Below are positions 1-7,978 of a stretch of DNA of 20,317 nucleotides, in pieces. The notes beneath the pieces are model-generated. The model saw only the letters and a program-made list of their open reading frames with translations, did no database searches and was not told the DNA's origin. This DNA is from Chloroflexota bacterium (GTDB lineage Bacteria > Chloroflexota > Chloroflexia > Thermomicrobiales > JADLAZ01). The translations under genes were made by a program, and so were the position numbers. The stretch covers positions 1-20,317 of the forward strand of contig JADLAZ010000155.1 of NCBI GenBank assembly GCA_020849725.1, in the 5' to 3' direction. Numbering within the stretch: the first letter of the stretch is position 1; every line of letters starts with the position of its first letter.

Positions 1-227
1 CGCCGGATATCGCCGGCCAGGGCGTCGCCAACCCGCTGGCGATGGTCCTCAGCGCGGCGATGCTGCTGCGGCTGTCGCTCGGCCTGGAGCGCGAGGCCGC
101 CGCCGTCGAGGCCGCCGTCAAGCGCGTACTGGACGCCAACTTGCGCACCGCCGACATCGCCGGCCCCACCACCAGCGTGCTGACGACCGCCGCCATGGGC
201 GATGCCATCGTCGAGCGTCTGCCCTAA
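1..227 (+). CDS. leuB: 3-isopropylmalate dehydrogenase, C-terminal end (partial)
   Basis: This is the last 74 codons of a gene that begins before the window; the frame starts at base 3 and ends with TAA at 225-227. The opening residues [14 protein letters not shown] match the block following the active site in LeuB (usual form APDIAGKGIANPIA), and the tail has the usual helix plus a [13 protein letters not shown] end. LeuB oxidatively decarboxylates 3-isopropylmalate in leucine synthesis. In organisms with citramalate synthase it also acts on the 3-methylmalate intermediate of isoleucine synthesis. cimA starts 101 bases downstream on the same strand, which fits that double role and probably a shared transcript. 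The catalytic N-terminal part is not visible, so isocitrate or tartrate dehydrogenase relatives cannot be fully excluded, but the neighbour makes leuB much the likeliest. Confidence 0.88.
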   Translation, partial: PDIAGQGVANPLAMVLSAAMLLRLSLGLEREAAAVEAAVKRVLDANLRTADIAGPTTSVLTTAAMGDAIVERLP

Positions 228-328
228 TGCAGCGTGGCGTCTGAACCGACATCAGTCATGCGGGCCGCGCGAGGTGAACCGCGTGACGGCGCCAGCGGCA
301 AGCCCATCCCCCACCAGGAAGAGTGCCC

Positions 329-1951
<1,623 letters not shown>

Positions 1952-1994
1952 GCCTACCGCGCCCACCAGCATCTGAGGCAACCACGACTTCGCC

Positions 1995-2831
1995 ATGACC
2001 GATGACGAGCCGCTCTACCGCTCGGCCGCTGGCTACGACCTGCGCTACAGCCACGGCAGCAACGCCGACGTCGGCTTCTGGTGCGCGCTGCGCCGCCGGC
2101 TCGGCGCGCGCCGGGTGCTGGAGCTGGGCTGCGGCACCGGTCGACTGACGCTGCCGCTGGCCGCTGACGGCCTGGCCGATGGCGTCAGCGTCGTCGGGCT
2201 GGACCGCGCGCTGGCGATGCTGGCCGGCGCGCGGGCGAAGCTGGTTGCCGCGCCGCCGGCCGTCCGCGCCGCCGTGCGCCTGTTCGGCGGCGACATGCGC
2301 GACTTTGCGCTGGCGGCCGCCTTCGATCTGGTCTGCATCCCGTTCAACACGCTCGGCCACCTGCACACGATCGACGAGCAACGGGCCTGCCTGACCGCGG
2401 CCACCCGCCACCTCGCGCCGGGTGGGCGGGTCGTCGTCGCCGTCGAGCAGCCGGCGCTGGCCGACCTGGCGGCGGCGGCCGAGCCATCGCCCAACCTGGC
2501 ATTCGACAGCGCCGCCGTCGACCCAGCCAGCAGCGACCGCCTGGTGCGCTACCGCCGTCAGACCTATGCCCGCGACACGCAGACGCTCGTGACGCACTTT
2601 GTCGACGAGCGGCTGACCCCGGCCGGCGACCTTATCATCGAGGAGTCGGACCTGCGTCTGCATGTCTACACGCCGCGTGAACTGGCGCTGCTCTTCGCCC
2701 TCAGCAGCCTGACAGTCACCGCCACGTACGGTGATTATGACTTCGCCCCACTCAGCGCCGCGTCGAGCCACTTGATCCTCGTCGGCGCCAGCGACGCCCC
2801 CGCCACGCCGCCTGTAGCCACGGCCTGCTGA
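1995..2831 (+). CDS. Class I SAM-dependent methyltransferase
   Basis: This 278-residue protein has a Rossmann-type methyltransferase core. Motif I is VLELGCGTG (41-49), the acidic residue after strand 2 is in VVGLD (about 72), and GGDMRDF (about 99-105) and FDLVCIPFNTLGHL (about 110-123) follow, then an APGGRVVV post-core strand. It begins with YDLRYS..NADVGFW, as in soluble small-molecule or ubiquinone/menaquinone-like methyltransferases. The C-terminal half is a beta-rich cap containing EESDLRLHVYTPREL, similar to the DUF4942/Methyltransf_25 type. The substrate cannot be told from sequence. It starts 43 bases after cimA on the same strand and may simply be co-transcribed; no link to isoleucine synthesis is implied. 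The start is ATG 1995, which leaves the methyltransferase domain complete. Confidence 0.85.
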   Translation: MTDDEPLYRSAAGYDLRYSHGSNADVGFWCALRRRLGARRVLELGCGTGRLTLPLAADGLADGVSVVGLDRALAMLAGARAKLVAAPPAVRAAVRLFGGDMRDFALAAAFDLVCIPFNTLGHLHTIDEQRACLTAATRHLAPGGRVVVAVEQPALADLAAAAEPSPNLAFDSAAVDPASSDRLVRYRRQTYARDTQTLVTHFVDERLTPAGDLIIEESDLRLHVYTPRELALLFALSSLTVTATYGDYDFAPLSAASSHLILVGASDAPATPPVATAC

Positions 2832-2857
2832 TGAGGGCTGTCGCACCAACCACACCA

Positions 2858-2877
2858 GGGCGCGATTAATCGCACCC
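2858..2877. repeat. Palindrome after the methyltransferase gene
   Basis: A perfect 12-base palindrome, GCGATTAATCGC (2862-2873), is flanked by GGG and CCC, so the arms extend with one mismatch. It has no loop and no T run, so it looks more like a protein-binding site than an intrinsic terminator. A second small hairpin, CCAGG/CCTGG (2889-2904), follows. Both lie in the 205-base gap before the hydroxyacid dehydrogenase gene. Confidence 0.35.
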
Positions 2878-2943
2878 CTTCGCCTGTCCCAGGCCCCCTC
2901 CTGGTGACGTTGGAATCCGCCTGAGATGGGCCGTTGCCAGCCT

Positions 2944-2972
2944 TTCTGCACGACCTCGGCCGCCAGTACAAT
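2944..2972 (+). promoter_or_regulatory. Possible promoter of the hydroxyacid dehydrogenase gene
   Basis: TACAAT at 2967-2972 matches five of six bases of a sigma-70 -10 box and stands out in GC-rich surroundings. At 17 bases upstream is TTCTGC, a poor -35 box (two of six). Transcription would start about 55-60 bases before the ATG at 3037. The call rests mainly on the -10 box. Confidence 0.4.
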
Positions 2973-3036
2973 AGGCGGCGCGGCACTGGCCGCTGGGCGC
3001 GGCGGCCGTCCACGAGCGAGCGAGGTGGGGAGCGCG

Positions 3037-3990
3037 ATGACGAAGGTTCTGTTGACCGATTTCACCTGGGAGGCGCCGGTCGTCGAGCAGCGCATCTACG
3101 GCGCGGCTGGCCTGGAACTCGTCGTCGCGCCGGCGACCGATGAGGCGGCTCTGTGCGCCGCCGCTGTTGGTTGCGCTGCCATCTCCACCTGCTACGCGAA
3201 AGTGACCGAGCGGGTGATGGACGCGGCCGGGTCGAGCTTGCGTCACGTCGCGCGCTACGGCGTCGGTGTCGACAATATCGACATAGCAGCGGCCACGGCG
3301 CACGGCGCGGTCGTCACGAATGTGCCGGACTACTGCATCGACGAGGTCTCCGATCAGGCGCTGGCAATGATGCTCGACCTCGGCCGCCACACGACGGCGC
3401 TCGACCGGATCATGCGCGCGGGCGCCTGGACGCCGCAGGCGGCCGGACCGATCTTCCGGCTGCGCGGGCGCACCTGCGGCATCGTCGGTCTGGGCCGCAT
3501 CGGCCGCGCCACGGCCGCCAAGGCGGCCGCCTTCGGCTTGCGCGTCATCGCCTACGACCCGAACCTGACGCCGGCACAGGCAGCCGAGCGCGGCGCGACG
3601 CTGGTCGACCTGTCGACGCTGCTGGCCGAGTCGGACTTTATTTCGCTGCACGCGCCGCTGACCGAGGCGACGCGCCACATTATCAATGCCGAAACGCTGG
3701 CGCGGATGAAGCCGACCGCTTATCTGGTCAACACCGCGCGTGGCCCACTGGTCGACAACGACGCGCTGGTCGAGGCGCTGCGCGCCGGCCGCATCGCCGG
3801 CGCCGGCCTCGACGTGCAGGAGGGTGAGCCGCTGCCGACGAGCCACCCGCTGTACTCGCTCGCCACCGTCCTGCTGGCGCCGCACGTCGCCTTCTACTCT
3901 GAGGAGTCGCTCGTCGACCTGCAGACCCGCGTCGCCGAGGAGGTCGTGCGCGTCCTGGCCGGTCAGCCGCCGCGCAACCCGGTCAACTGA
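3037..3990 (+). CDS. D-2-hydroxyacid dehydrogenase, CtBP/phosphoglycerate dehydrogenase type
   Basis: A 317-residue NAD-dependent dehydrogenase of the D-isomer-specific 2-hydroxyacid family. The nucleotide-binding loop is GLGRIG (151-156), with an acidic residue after strand 2 in AYDP that favours NAD over NADP. The catalytic set is Arg235 in NTARGP, Glu264 in EGEP and His283 in APHVAFYSEES. The tail HVAFYSEESL is characteristic of the CtBP-like branch. There is no C-terminal ACT or ASB domain, so this is not a full-length regulated SerA. Possible substrates include 3-phosphoglycerate, hydroxypyruvate and other 2-oxoacids; sequence does not decide. ATG 3037 has GAGGTGGGG six bases upstream; the frame is open further upstream but has no ribosome site there. 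Confidence 0.88.
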   Translation: MTKVLLTDFTWEAPVVEQRIYGAAGLELVVAPATDEAALCAAAVGCAAISTCYAKVTERVMDAAGSSLRHVARYGVGVDNIDIAAATAHGAVVTNVPDYCIDEVSDQALAMMLDLGRHTTALDRIMRAGAWTPQAAGPIFRLRGRTCGIVGLGRIGRATAAKAAAFGLRVIAYDPNLTPAQAAERGATLVDLSTLLAESDFISLHAPLTEATRHIINAETLARMKPTAYLVNTARGPLVDNDALVEALRAGRIAGAGLDVQEGEPLPTSHPLYSLATVLLAPHVAFYSEESLVDLQTRVAEEVVRVLAGQPPRNPVN

Positions 3991-4177
3991 CGGGGACGGC
4001 TGTGCCGCGCGCGGCCCAGGCACGGGCCATGAGCCGGATCGGGCCGTCCGGGGCGACCGGCCCCTGGCTACCCAGAAAGGGCGCCCAGTCGTCGTCGAAG
4101 TCGCGGAAGGTGATCGGCACGCCGATAGCCGTCATCACGAGCGTCACCGGCCTGGTGACGCTCGCTGACGCGACCAT
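3983..4177 (-). CDS. Small hypothetical protein (uncertain)
   Basis: A 64-codon frame lies 20 bases downstream of the recombinase gene on the same strand and overlaps the last eight bases of the convergent dehydrogenase gene. Its codons are strongly G/C at third positions and the translation has plausible protein character (TLVMTAIGVPITFRDFDDDWAPFLG). It could be a small gene or the tail of a decayed one. Against it, there is no clear ribosome site before ATG 4177, and a perfect 11-base-pair hairpin sits inside it, which would suit a terminator better. I recognise no family. Confidence 0.28.
   Translation of the reverse strand: MVASASVTRPVTLVMTAIGVPITFRDFDDDWAPFLGSQGPVAPDGPIRLMARAWAARGTAVPVS
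4138..4164. terminator. Perfect 11-bp hairpin between convergent genes
   Basis: CGAGCGTCACC (4138-4148) pairs perfectly with GGTGACGCTCG (4154-4164) around a five-base loop. It lies between the stop codons of the dehydrogenase (+) and the recombinase (-), where a two-way terminator would be expected. Neither side has a T run, so if it terminates, it is a U-poor hairpin or works with Rho. Confidence 0.45.
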
Positions 4178-4197
4178 GTCGACGAGTGTCCGGCTCG

Positions 4198-5163
4198 CTA
4201 CAGCGCCGGGGTGGCGAGCTTCAGGTAGCGCTGGACGGAGGTTCGGTTGCGCGGGTCGTCGGCCAGGCCGAGCAACGCCAGCAGCTTGTTCTCGTCGGCG
4301 CCGGCACGGGCCTGGTTGACGGCGTAGGTATCGCGCAGCAGTTGCGGCGTCACGTGCTTGGTGATGTCGGCGGCACGCGCCAGCCGCTCCACCAGCTTGT
4401 TGACCGACTGCGGCAGTAGGTCGAACAGGCGGTCGGCCGGCGCATAGTCGTCGCGGTAGGCGCGGTAGACGGTGGTGAGCTCGGCCGGCGCCGCCAACTT
4501 GCGCTCCTTGCCGCGCCACCGCGGATTGTCATAGAACACGTAGACGACTGGTCGCTCAGGTTCCGACAGGTCGATGTGGTCCGGCCGCATCGTCAGCAGC
4601 TCGCCGCGCGAGATGCCGAGCAGCAGCATCAGCAGCACCATCAGGTGCGCGCGGGAGCTTTCGGCGGCTGCGGCGCTCAGTATGGCCGCCTGCTCGCTCT
4701 CGAACAGTGGGTTGGGTGTCTTGAGCGGAATGTGATCGGGAAAGAAGCCGTCGGTCGGATCGGCCGTCAGCACCTTGGCCCGCGTGATGAGGAAGGCGAA
4801 GAAGCTGCCGAGCGATGTCAGCCGCCGTTTGCGCGTCGAGCGTGAGCGCGTCTCCTCCAGGAAACGCTCGACATCGGCCGGCGTGATCTGGTTGATCGGC
4901 GTGGGACCGATGCCGGTCTGGAACAGACTCAGGTCATAGCAGTACGACTCGACCGTGTTCGGCGGGTGGCCAGCCGCCTCGAGCGCACGGCGGTACCAGT
5001 AGCGTGCGATCTCGAGCGTGGTCGTGGCCGTCAGCGTGGCGACCGTGGCCACGCCCGGCGTCACGCGACCGTCGCTGGTCAATTCGAAGAGTGGCGGCTG
5101 CTCGATCACCTCGCGCTGACGCCGGTTGCCGATCAAGTCAGATGTCGTGTCGGTGTTCGCCAT
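4198..5163 (-). CDS. Tyrosine recombinase-fold protein with degenerate active site
   Basis: The 321-residue protein has the XerC/D layout: an N-terminal SAM-like DNA-binding domain (about 50-130, with TVESYCYDL and TRKRRLTSLGSFFAFL) and a C-terminal catalytic-fold domain (about 150-321). Compared with the family, the first catalytic Arg (in GLRRGE-like motifs) is Ser185 in GISRGELL, the His of HxxR is Gln274 in TPQLLRDTY, and the His/Trp of LLGH is Leu300. A Lys in GKERK (219-222), Arg277 and Tyr313 remain. It may be a domesticated DNA-binding relative rather than an active recombinase. The start ATG 5163 is preceded by GGGGGGAA; longer upstream frames lack such a site. No att repeats or other phage genes are nearby. 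Confidence 0.82.
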   Translation of the reverse strand: MANTDTTSDLIGNRRQREVIEQPPLFELTSDGRVTPGVATVATLTATTTLEIARYWYRRALEAAGHPPNTVESYCYDLSLFQTGIGPTPINQITPADVERFLEETRSRSTRKRRLTSLGSFFAFLITRAKVLTADPTDGFFPDHIPLKTPNPLFESEQAAILSAAAAESSRAHLMVLLMLLLGISRGELLTMRPDHIDLSEPERPVVYVFYDNPRWRGKERKLAAPAELTTVYRAYRDDYAPADRLFDLLPQSVNKLVERLARAADITKHVTPQLLRDTYAVNQARAGADENKLLALLGLADDPRNRTSVQRYLKLATPAL

Positions 5164-5239
5164 CGGTTCCCCCCACCGCGGCGTCGCCGCCCCGGCCCGG
5201 AGCGCCCCGCGCGGCCGCCAGCAGAACATGTGTTTGCCT

Positions 5240-5268
5240 AGCTTACGGCGGCGGTGGCCGACTGTCAA
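5240..5268 (-). promoter_or_regulatory. Promoter of the recombinase-like gene
   Basis: On the minus strand TTGACA (plus-strand 5263-5268), a perfect -35 box, is followed after 17 bases by TAAGCT (5240-5245), a three-of-six -10 box. Transcription would start near 5233, giving a leader of about 70 bases before the ATG at 5163. It lies in the 218-base gap shared with the divergent HD-GYP gene. On the plus strand a TTGACG at 5322-5327 could serve that gene, but I see no good -10 box for it. Confidence 0.55.
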
Positions 5269-5381
5269 TTGTGTCTCGATGTCACGCGTGGAATCGAGCA
5301 TCCACCCGCTGCGTGCAACGTTTGACGGTGTAGAACGCGCTGGCGATCCAGACTGGCGCGCTAAGACAGGTGGATGAGGTG

Positions 5382-6410
5382 ATGAACGGGCGGCTGGTGG
5401 CGCCGGGGACCAACGGCGCCGGCGAGTTGGTCGTGGTGGTGAATGACCACGCCGACACGGTCGACCTGGTCGGCGAGACTCTGGTCGCCGCCGGCTATCG
5501 TGTCGCCACGGCCACCAGCGGCGCGGCGGCGTTGCGGCTCATCCGCCGCGAGCCACCGGACCTGGTGCTGCTGGATGTGGCGATGCCGGGTCTGGACGGC
5601 TATGCGGTCAGCGCCGAGTTGCGGCACGACCCAGCGCTGCGCCGCGTGCCGATCGTGCTGCTGACGTCGTTGCATGGCATTGGCGATCGGCTGCGCGGTC
5701 TGCACGTTGGGGCGGATGAGTTCATCAGCAAGCCGGTGGAGCGCGTCGAGTTGCTGATCAGGGTACGCGCCCTGCTGCGCATGAAGCGCCAGCACGACGA
5801 GGTCGATCGCAGCCATCAGGTGCTGGTATCGCTGGCGCTGGCGATGGAGGCGCGCGACCCCTACACGCGCACGCACTCGCTGAACGTGGCCGCGATCGCG
5901 CGACGCCTGGCGGCGTGGCTGTGGCTGGGCGACGAAGCCGAGGAGCAGATCGAGCAGGCCGGCTTGCTGCACGACATTGGCAAGGTCGTCGTGCCCGACG
6001 CCATCCTGCTGAAGGCCGGGCCGCTGACGAGCGACGAGTTCGCCATCATGCGCACACACCCGGTGCTGGGCTACGATATCTGCTGCCCGCTGGCGACGCT
6101 GCGCCACGCGCTGGGCGCGATCCGGCACCATCATGAGTGGTGGGACGGCCGTGGCTACCCCGATGGATTGGCCGGCGAGGCTATTCCGCTAGCCGCGCGC
6201 ATCATGGCCATCGCCGATGCCTATGACGCGATGACCAGCGACCGACCGTACCGGGGCGGCCTGACGCCACCGGCAGCACGCGCCGTGCTGGGCGCCGGCG
6301 CTGGCAGCCAGTGGGACCCGGCGCTGGTCGATGCCTTCCTGGCGATGCTGGATGCGAGTGCGCCCTCCGAGCCACCGCCTCTGGCCGAGGCCCTCGAACT
6401 GTCGCTCTGA
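5382..6410 (+). CDS. Response regulator with HD-GYP domain (c-di-GMP phosphodiesterase)
   Basis: A 342-residue cytoplasmic two-domain protein. The REC domain (about 15-135) has the phosphoacceptor Asp65 in LLDVAMPG, Thr95 and Lys117 in ISKP. The first acidic-pocket position is Asn21 where Asp is usual (VVVNDHAD, so only Asp22 remains). The HD-GYP domain (about 145-325) is complete: His165, HD at 197-198, His226, HH at 250-251 and the signature DGRGYPDGL (255-263). Such proteins hydrolyse c-di-GMP to pGpG or GMP in response to phosphorylation. No partner kinase is adjacent; a PAS histidine kinase lies about 2 kb further on. I chose ATG 5382 with AGGTGG eight bases upstream; GTG 5370 in the same frame is an alternative. 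It ends 12 bases from the convergent lipoprotein gene. Confidence 0.92.
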   Translation: MNGRLVAPGTNGAGELVVVVNDHADTVDLVGETLVAAGYRVATATSGAAALRLIRREPPDLVLLDVAMPGLDGYAVSAELRHDPALRRVPIVLLTSLHGIGDRLRGLHVGADEFISKPVERVELLIRVRALLRMKRQHDEVDRSHQVLVSLALAMEARDPYTRTHSLNVAAIARRLAAWLWLGDEAEEQIEQAGLLHDIGKVVVPDAILLKAGPLTSDEFAIMRTHPVLGYDICCPLATLRHALGAIRHHHEWWDGRGYPDGLAGEAIPLAARIMAIADAYDAMTSDRPYRGGLTPPAARAVLGAGAGSQWDPALVDAFLAMLDASAPSEPPPLAEALELSL

Positions 6411-6422
6411 CCAGGCCAGCGG

Positions 6423-7130
6423 CTACAGGCCGCGCGCCTGGGCCAGCCGCTCGATCTCGAGACTAGCCTCGTTGAAGGCACGCCGCGCCTTCTGCACCGA
6501 GTCGAGACCCTGCCGCACCTGCTCGCTGTTGCCTTGCTGCAGCGCTTCGGTGATCTGGCGCGAGGCATCGCGGTAGGAGTCTAACCCGGCAATGACCTGG
6601 CGGTGAATCGGGAGCATTGTCTCCGGCGGGCGCACGCCACGCGCGGCCTCGGCGCCATCGGCCCACAACTGCAACTCCGCGCCGAGTGACAGCCGCCAGC
6701 TCGCATCCTCCGGCTTCGGGTCACCCACGAGTTCGACAAAGCGATCGAAACTCTGGTTGAACTGGCGAATGAACGGCACCACGCTACGCAGGTAGGCAGC
6801 CTCGTCGCTGGTCAACGGCTGGGTCACGCGCGTGACGGCCGGACTGGGCGTCACCGGTGCGGCGCCGGTGACCGTTGGGGATGCGGCCGGTGTGGCGGCG
6901 GTGACCAGCGGCCGAGGCGACGGCGCGAGCGTGGCCGGTGGCTGGGTCACCGGCGCCGCGACCAGCGGTGGCGGCGTGGGCGCGGTGGCGGCAATGGCCG
7001 TGCCGGTCGCGGCGACGGCCGCCTCGATGGCGGCCTCAGTGGCGGCTGGGTCGGCTGCGCCCCGCGGCAGCGCCAGGCAACCGCTCAGTAGCACGGACCC
7101 GACGAGGAACCAGAGGCGAGCGCGATTCAC
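6423..7130 (-). CDS. Predicted lipoprotein, unknown function
   Basis: The 235-residue product starts with a lipoprotein signal peptide: basic residues, a hydrophobic stretch (about 6-16) and the lipobox LLSGC with Cys18. The next roughly 90 residues are a low-complexity Ala/Pro/Thr linker, then comes a helical domain of about 130 residues (LTSDEAAYLRSVVPFIRQFNQSFDRFVEL...) that resembles substrate-free four-helix sensor or anchoring domains but matches no family I know. It is probably tethered to the outer face of the membrane. The GTG start at 7130 was chosen because it begins the signal peptide and GGAAGGA lies about ten bases upstream; a longer frame up to 7220 would bury the signal. It is 169 bases downstream of the riboswitch-controlled gene on the same strand and may share its transcript. 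Confidence 0.78.
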   Translation of the reverse strand: MNRARLWFLVGSVLLSGCLALPRGAADPAATEAAIEAAVAATGTAIAATAPTPPPLVAAPVTQPPATLAPSPRPLVTAATPAASPTVTGAAPVTPSPAVTRVTQPLTSDEAAYLRSVVPFIRQFNQSFDRFVELVGDPKPEDASWRLSLGAELQLWADGAEAARGVRPPETMLPIHRQVIAGLDSYRDASRQITEALQQGNSEQVRQGLDSVQKARRAFNEASLEIERLAQARGL

Positions 7131-7299
7131 CGGCGGCCATCCTTCCCCGCCTGGTGCCCGGTCCCGCCCAATCATGCGAGCGGGCCGGTAGCGACGCCGC
7201 GTCATGGCGGCGACCGACATGCCTGCACCGGCACCGCATTGTAACGCATCCAGGACGGGACCGAGAAGAAGACCAGCTATGGCGTCGGGCGGGTGGGCG

Positions 7300-7692
7300 T
7301 CAGGCGGCCACCTGTCGGTTCAACTGCTCGGCGATGAGCGTGGCAGCCACGTCGATGGCCCGCTCGACACCGGCGCCGGTTGAAAACAGGCTGAGTTCGG
7401 CGGCGATCGCGTCGGTCTCCCAGCCGCGACAGTAGAGCGTCAGGATGCGCAGCAACCGCTGGTGGTAGTTCTCCAGGCCGCGGAAGCGCTGGCGCACCGA
7501 CAGGTCATCGACCCGCATGCCAATGCGCGCCAGGCAGTGGTGAATCTGGCGCGAGCGGCCATCGGCAGCCGGTCGGCGCAGCGCCGCCTTAACTTCGATC
7601 GTCGTGTAGCGGGCCTGGCTCGTGCCGCCGCTCGTCACCTCGGGTGCGCGGAAGAAGCGGGCCAGCCAGGCAGTCCCGGATCGATCCGACAT
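7300..7692 (-). CDS. Unknown 130-residue protein downstream of a c-di-AMP riboswitch
   Basis: I recognise no family with confidence. The protein is soluble, Arg/Ala-rich, without signal peptide or membrane segment. Residues of about 76-115 (HQRLLRILTLYCRGWETDAIAAELSLFSTGAGVERAID) look like a helix-turn-helix in which CRGWETDAIAAEL gives helices 1-2; it recalls the DUF1670-type or sigma-like HTH. A role as a DNA-binding regulator is therefore possible but not shown. The start ATG 7692 has GGGGGA (plus 7697-7702) four bases upstream; two in-frame ATGs further up lie in the leader. Expression should depend on the c-di-AMP aptamer in its leader. Codon use and GC match the neighbours, so there is no sign of recent transfer. 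Confidence 0.75.
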   Translation of the reverse strand: MSDRSGTAWLARFFRAPEVTSGGTSQARYTTIEVKAALRRPAADGRSRQIHHCLARIGMRVDDLSVRQRFRGLENYHQRLLRILTLYCRGWETDAIAAELSLFSTGAGVERAIDVAATLIAEQLNRQVAA

Positions 7693-7696
7693 GGCA

Positions 7697-7760
7697 TCCC
7701 CCATAGGCGAGCAAACACGAAGCATCCGGTCGGACCGGACGATCTCCTTCGCTCGCCTAC
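7697..7760 (-). promoter_or_regulatory. Riboswitch expression platform with anti-P1 sequence at the Shine-Dalgarno
   Basis: On the minus strand, TAGGCGAGC at the 3' end of the aptamer (plus 7751-7759) is perfectly complementary to GCTCGCCTA (plus 7704-7712), which directly precedes the Shine-Dalgarno GGGGGA (plus 7697-7702). Pairing of the two consumes the P1 strand, so it excludes the folded aptamer. Inside lies a second stem, TCCGG/CCGGA (within plus 7725-7739), and GAAG/CTTC. There is no strong T run, so translational control looks likelier than termination. Confidence 0.6.
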
Positions 7761-7875
7761 GGGGTTAGTTGACGGGTTCGGGCCGAAGGCGGCAGCCCTA
7801 CCTGCCACGGCCGGCAGGATTCACCCCGAGCATCGCTGTCCCCCGTTCCCGCCACGGCGCGGGATTCGGCGGCGA
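7753..7875 (-). promoter_or_regulatory. c-di-AMP riboswitch (ydaO/yuaA type)
   Basis: Read on the minus strand, this 123-base stretch carries the family's conserved blocks in the right order: P1 TCGCC, GCCGAATC, GGGGGA, GGGGTGAATC, GGTAGGG, then CCGAACCCGTCA, CTAACCCCGTAGGCGA, whose GGCGA closes P1 with TCGCC. Two helices fit between: CCGC/GCGG around the first variable loop and CTGCC/GGCAG around the second. The family binds two molecules of c-di-AMP and usually switches expression off; known targets include wall hydrolases, potassium and osmolyte transport. Here it precedes an unrecognised 130-residue gene and then a lipoprotein. The call is by recognition of the consensus; no covariance search was run. 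Confidence 0.9.
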
Positions 7876-7902
7876 CCCTTTCCAGAGCCGCTGATGTTGG
7901 TT

Positions 7903-7931
7903 AATCTATCAGCTTGAGCGCGTCTCCGCAA
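7903..7931 (-). promoter_or_regulatory. Promoter feeding the riboswitch
   Basis: On the minus strand TTGCGG (plus 7926-7931) and TAGATT (plus 7903-7908) are 17 bases apart and match the sigma-70 boxes at three and four positions. Transcription would start about 20 bases before the 5' strand of P1, which suits a riboswitch leader. The site is in the 5' region of the divergent niaR gene. On the plus strand TTTCCA (7879-7884) and TAATCT (7902-7907), also 17 apart, could drive niaR, overlapping this one. Confidence 0.42.
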
Positions 7932-7978
7932 CGGGACGGATGGGTGACATCGGCCAGTGCCGCGGGAGGCGAGGGAGC

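Noticed and set aside
228..328. Leader peptide or T-box in the leuB-cimA gap
   Set aside because: No run of Ile/Leu/Val codons in a short frame, no T-box TGG sequence and no terminator with a T run.
4198..5381. Mobile island or prophage around the recombinase-like gene
   Set aside because: No direct repeats that look like att sites, no tRNA, no phage or cargo genes, and base composition matches the flanks.
7725..7739. Stand-alone operator TCCGGTC-G-GACCGGA
   Set aside because: It is better explained as part of the riboswitch expression platform, where its TCCGG/CCGGA arms form the inner stem; an additional protein-binding role is unproven.
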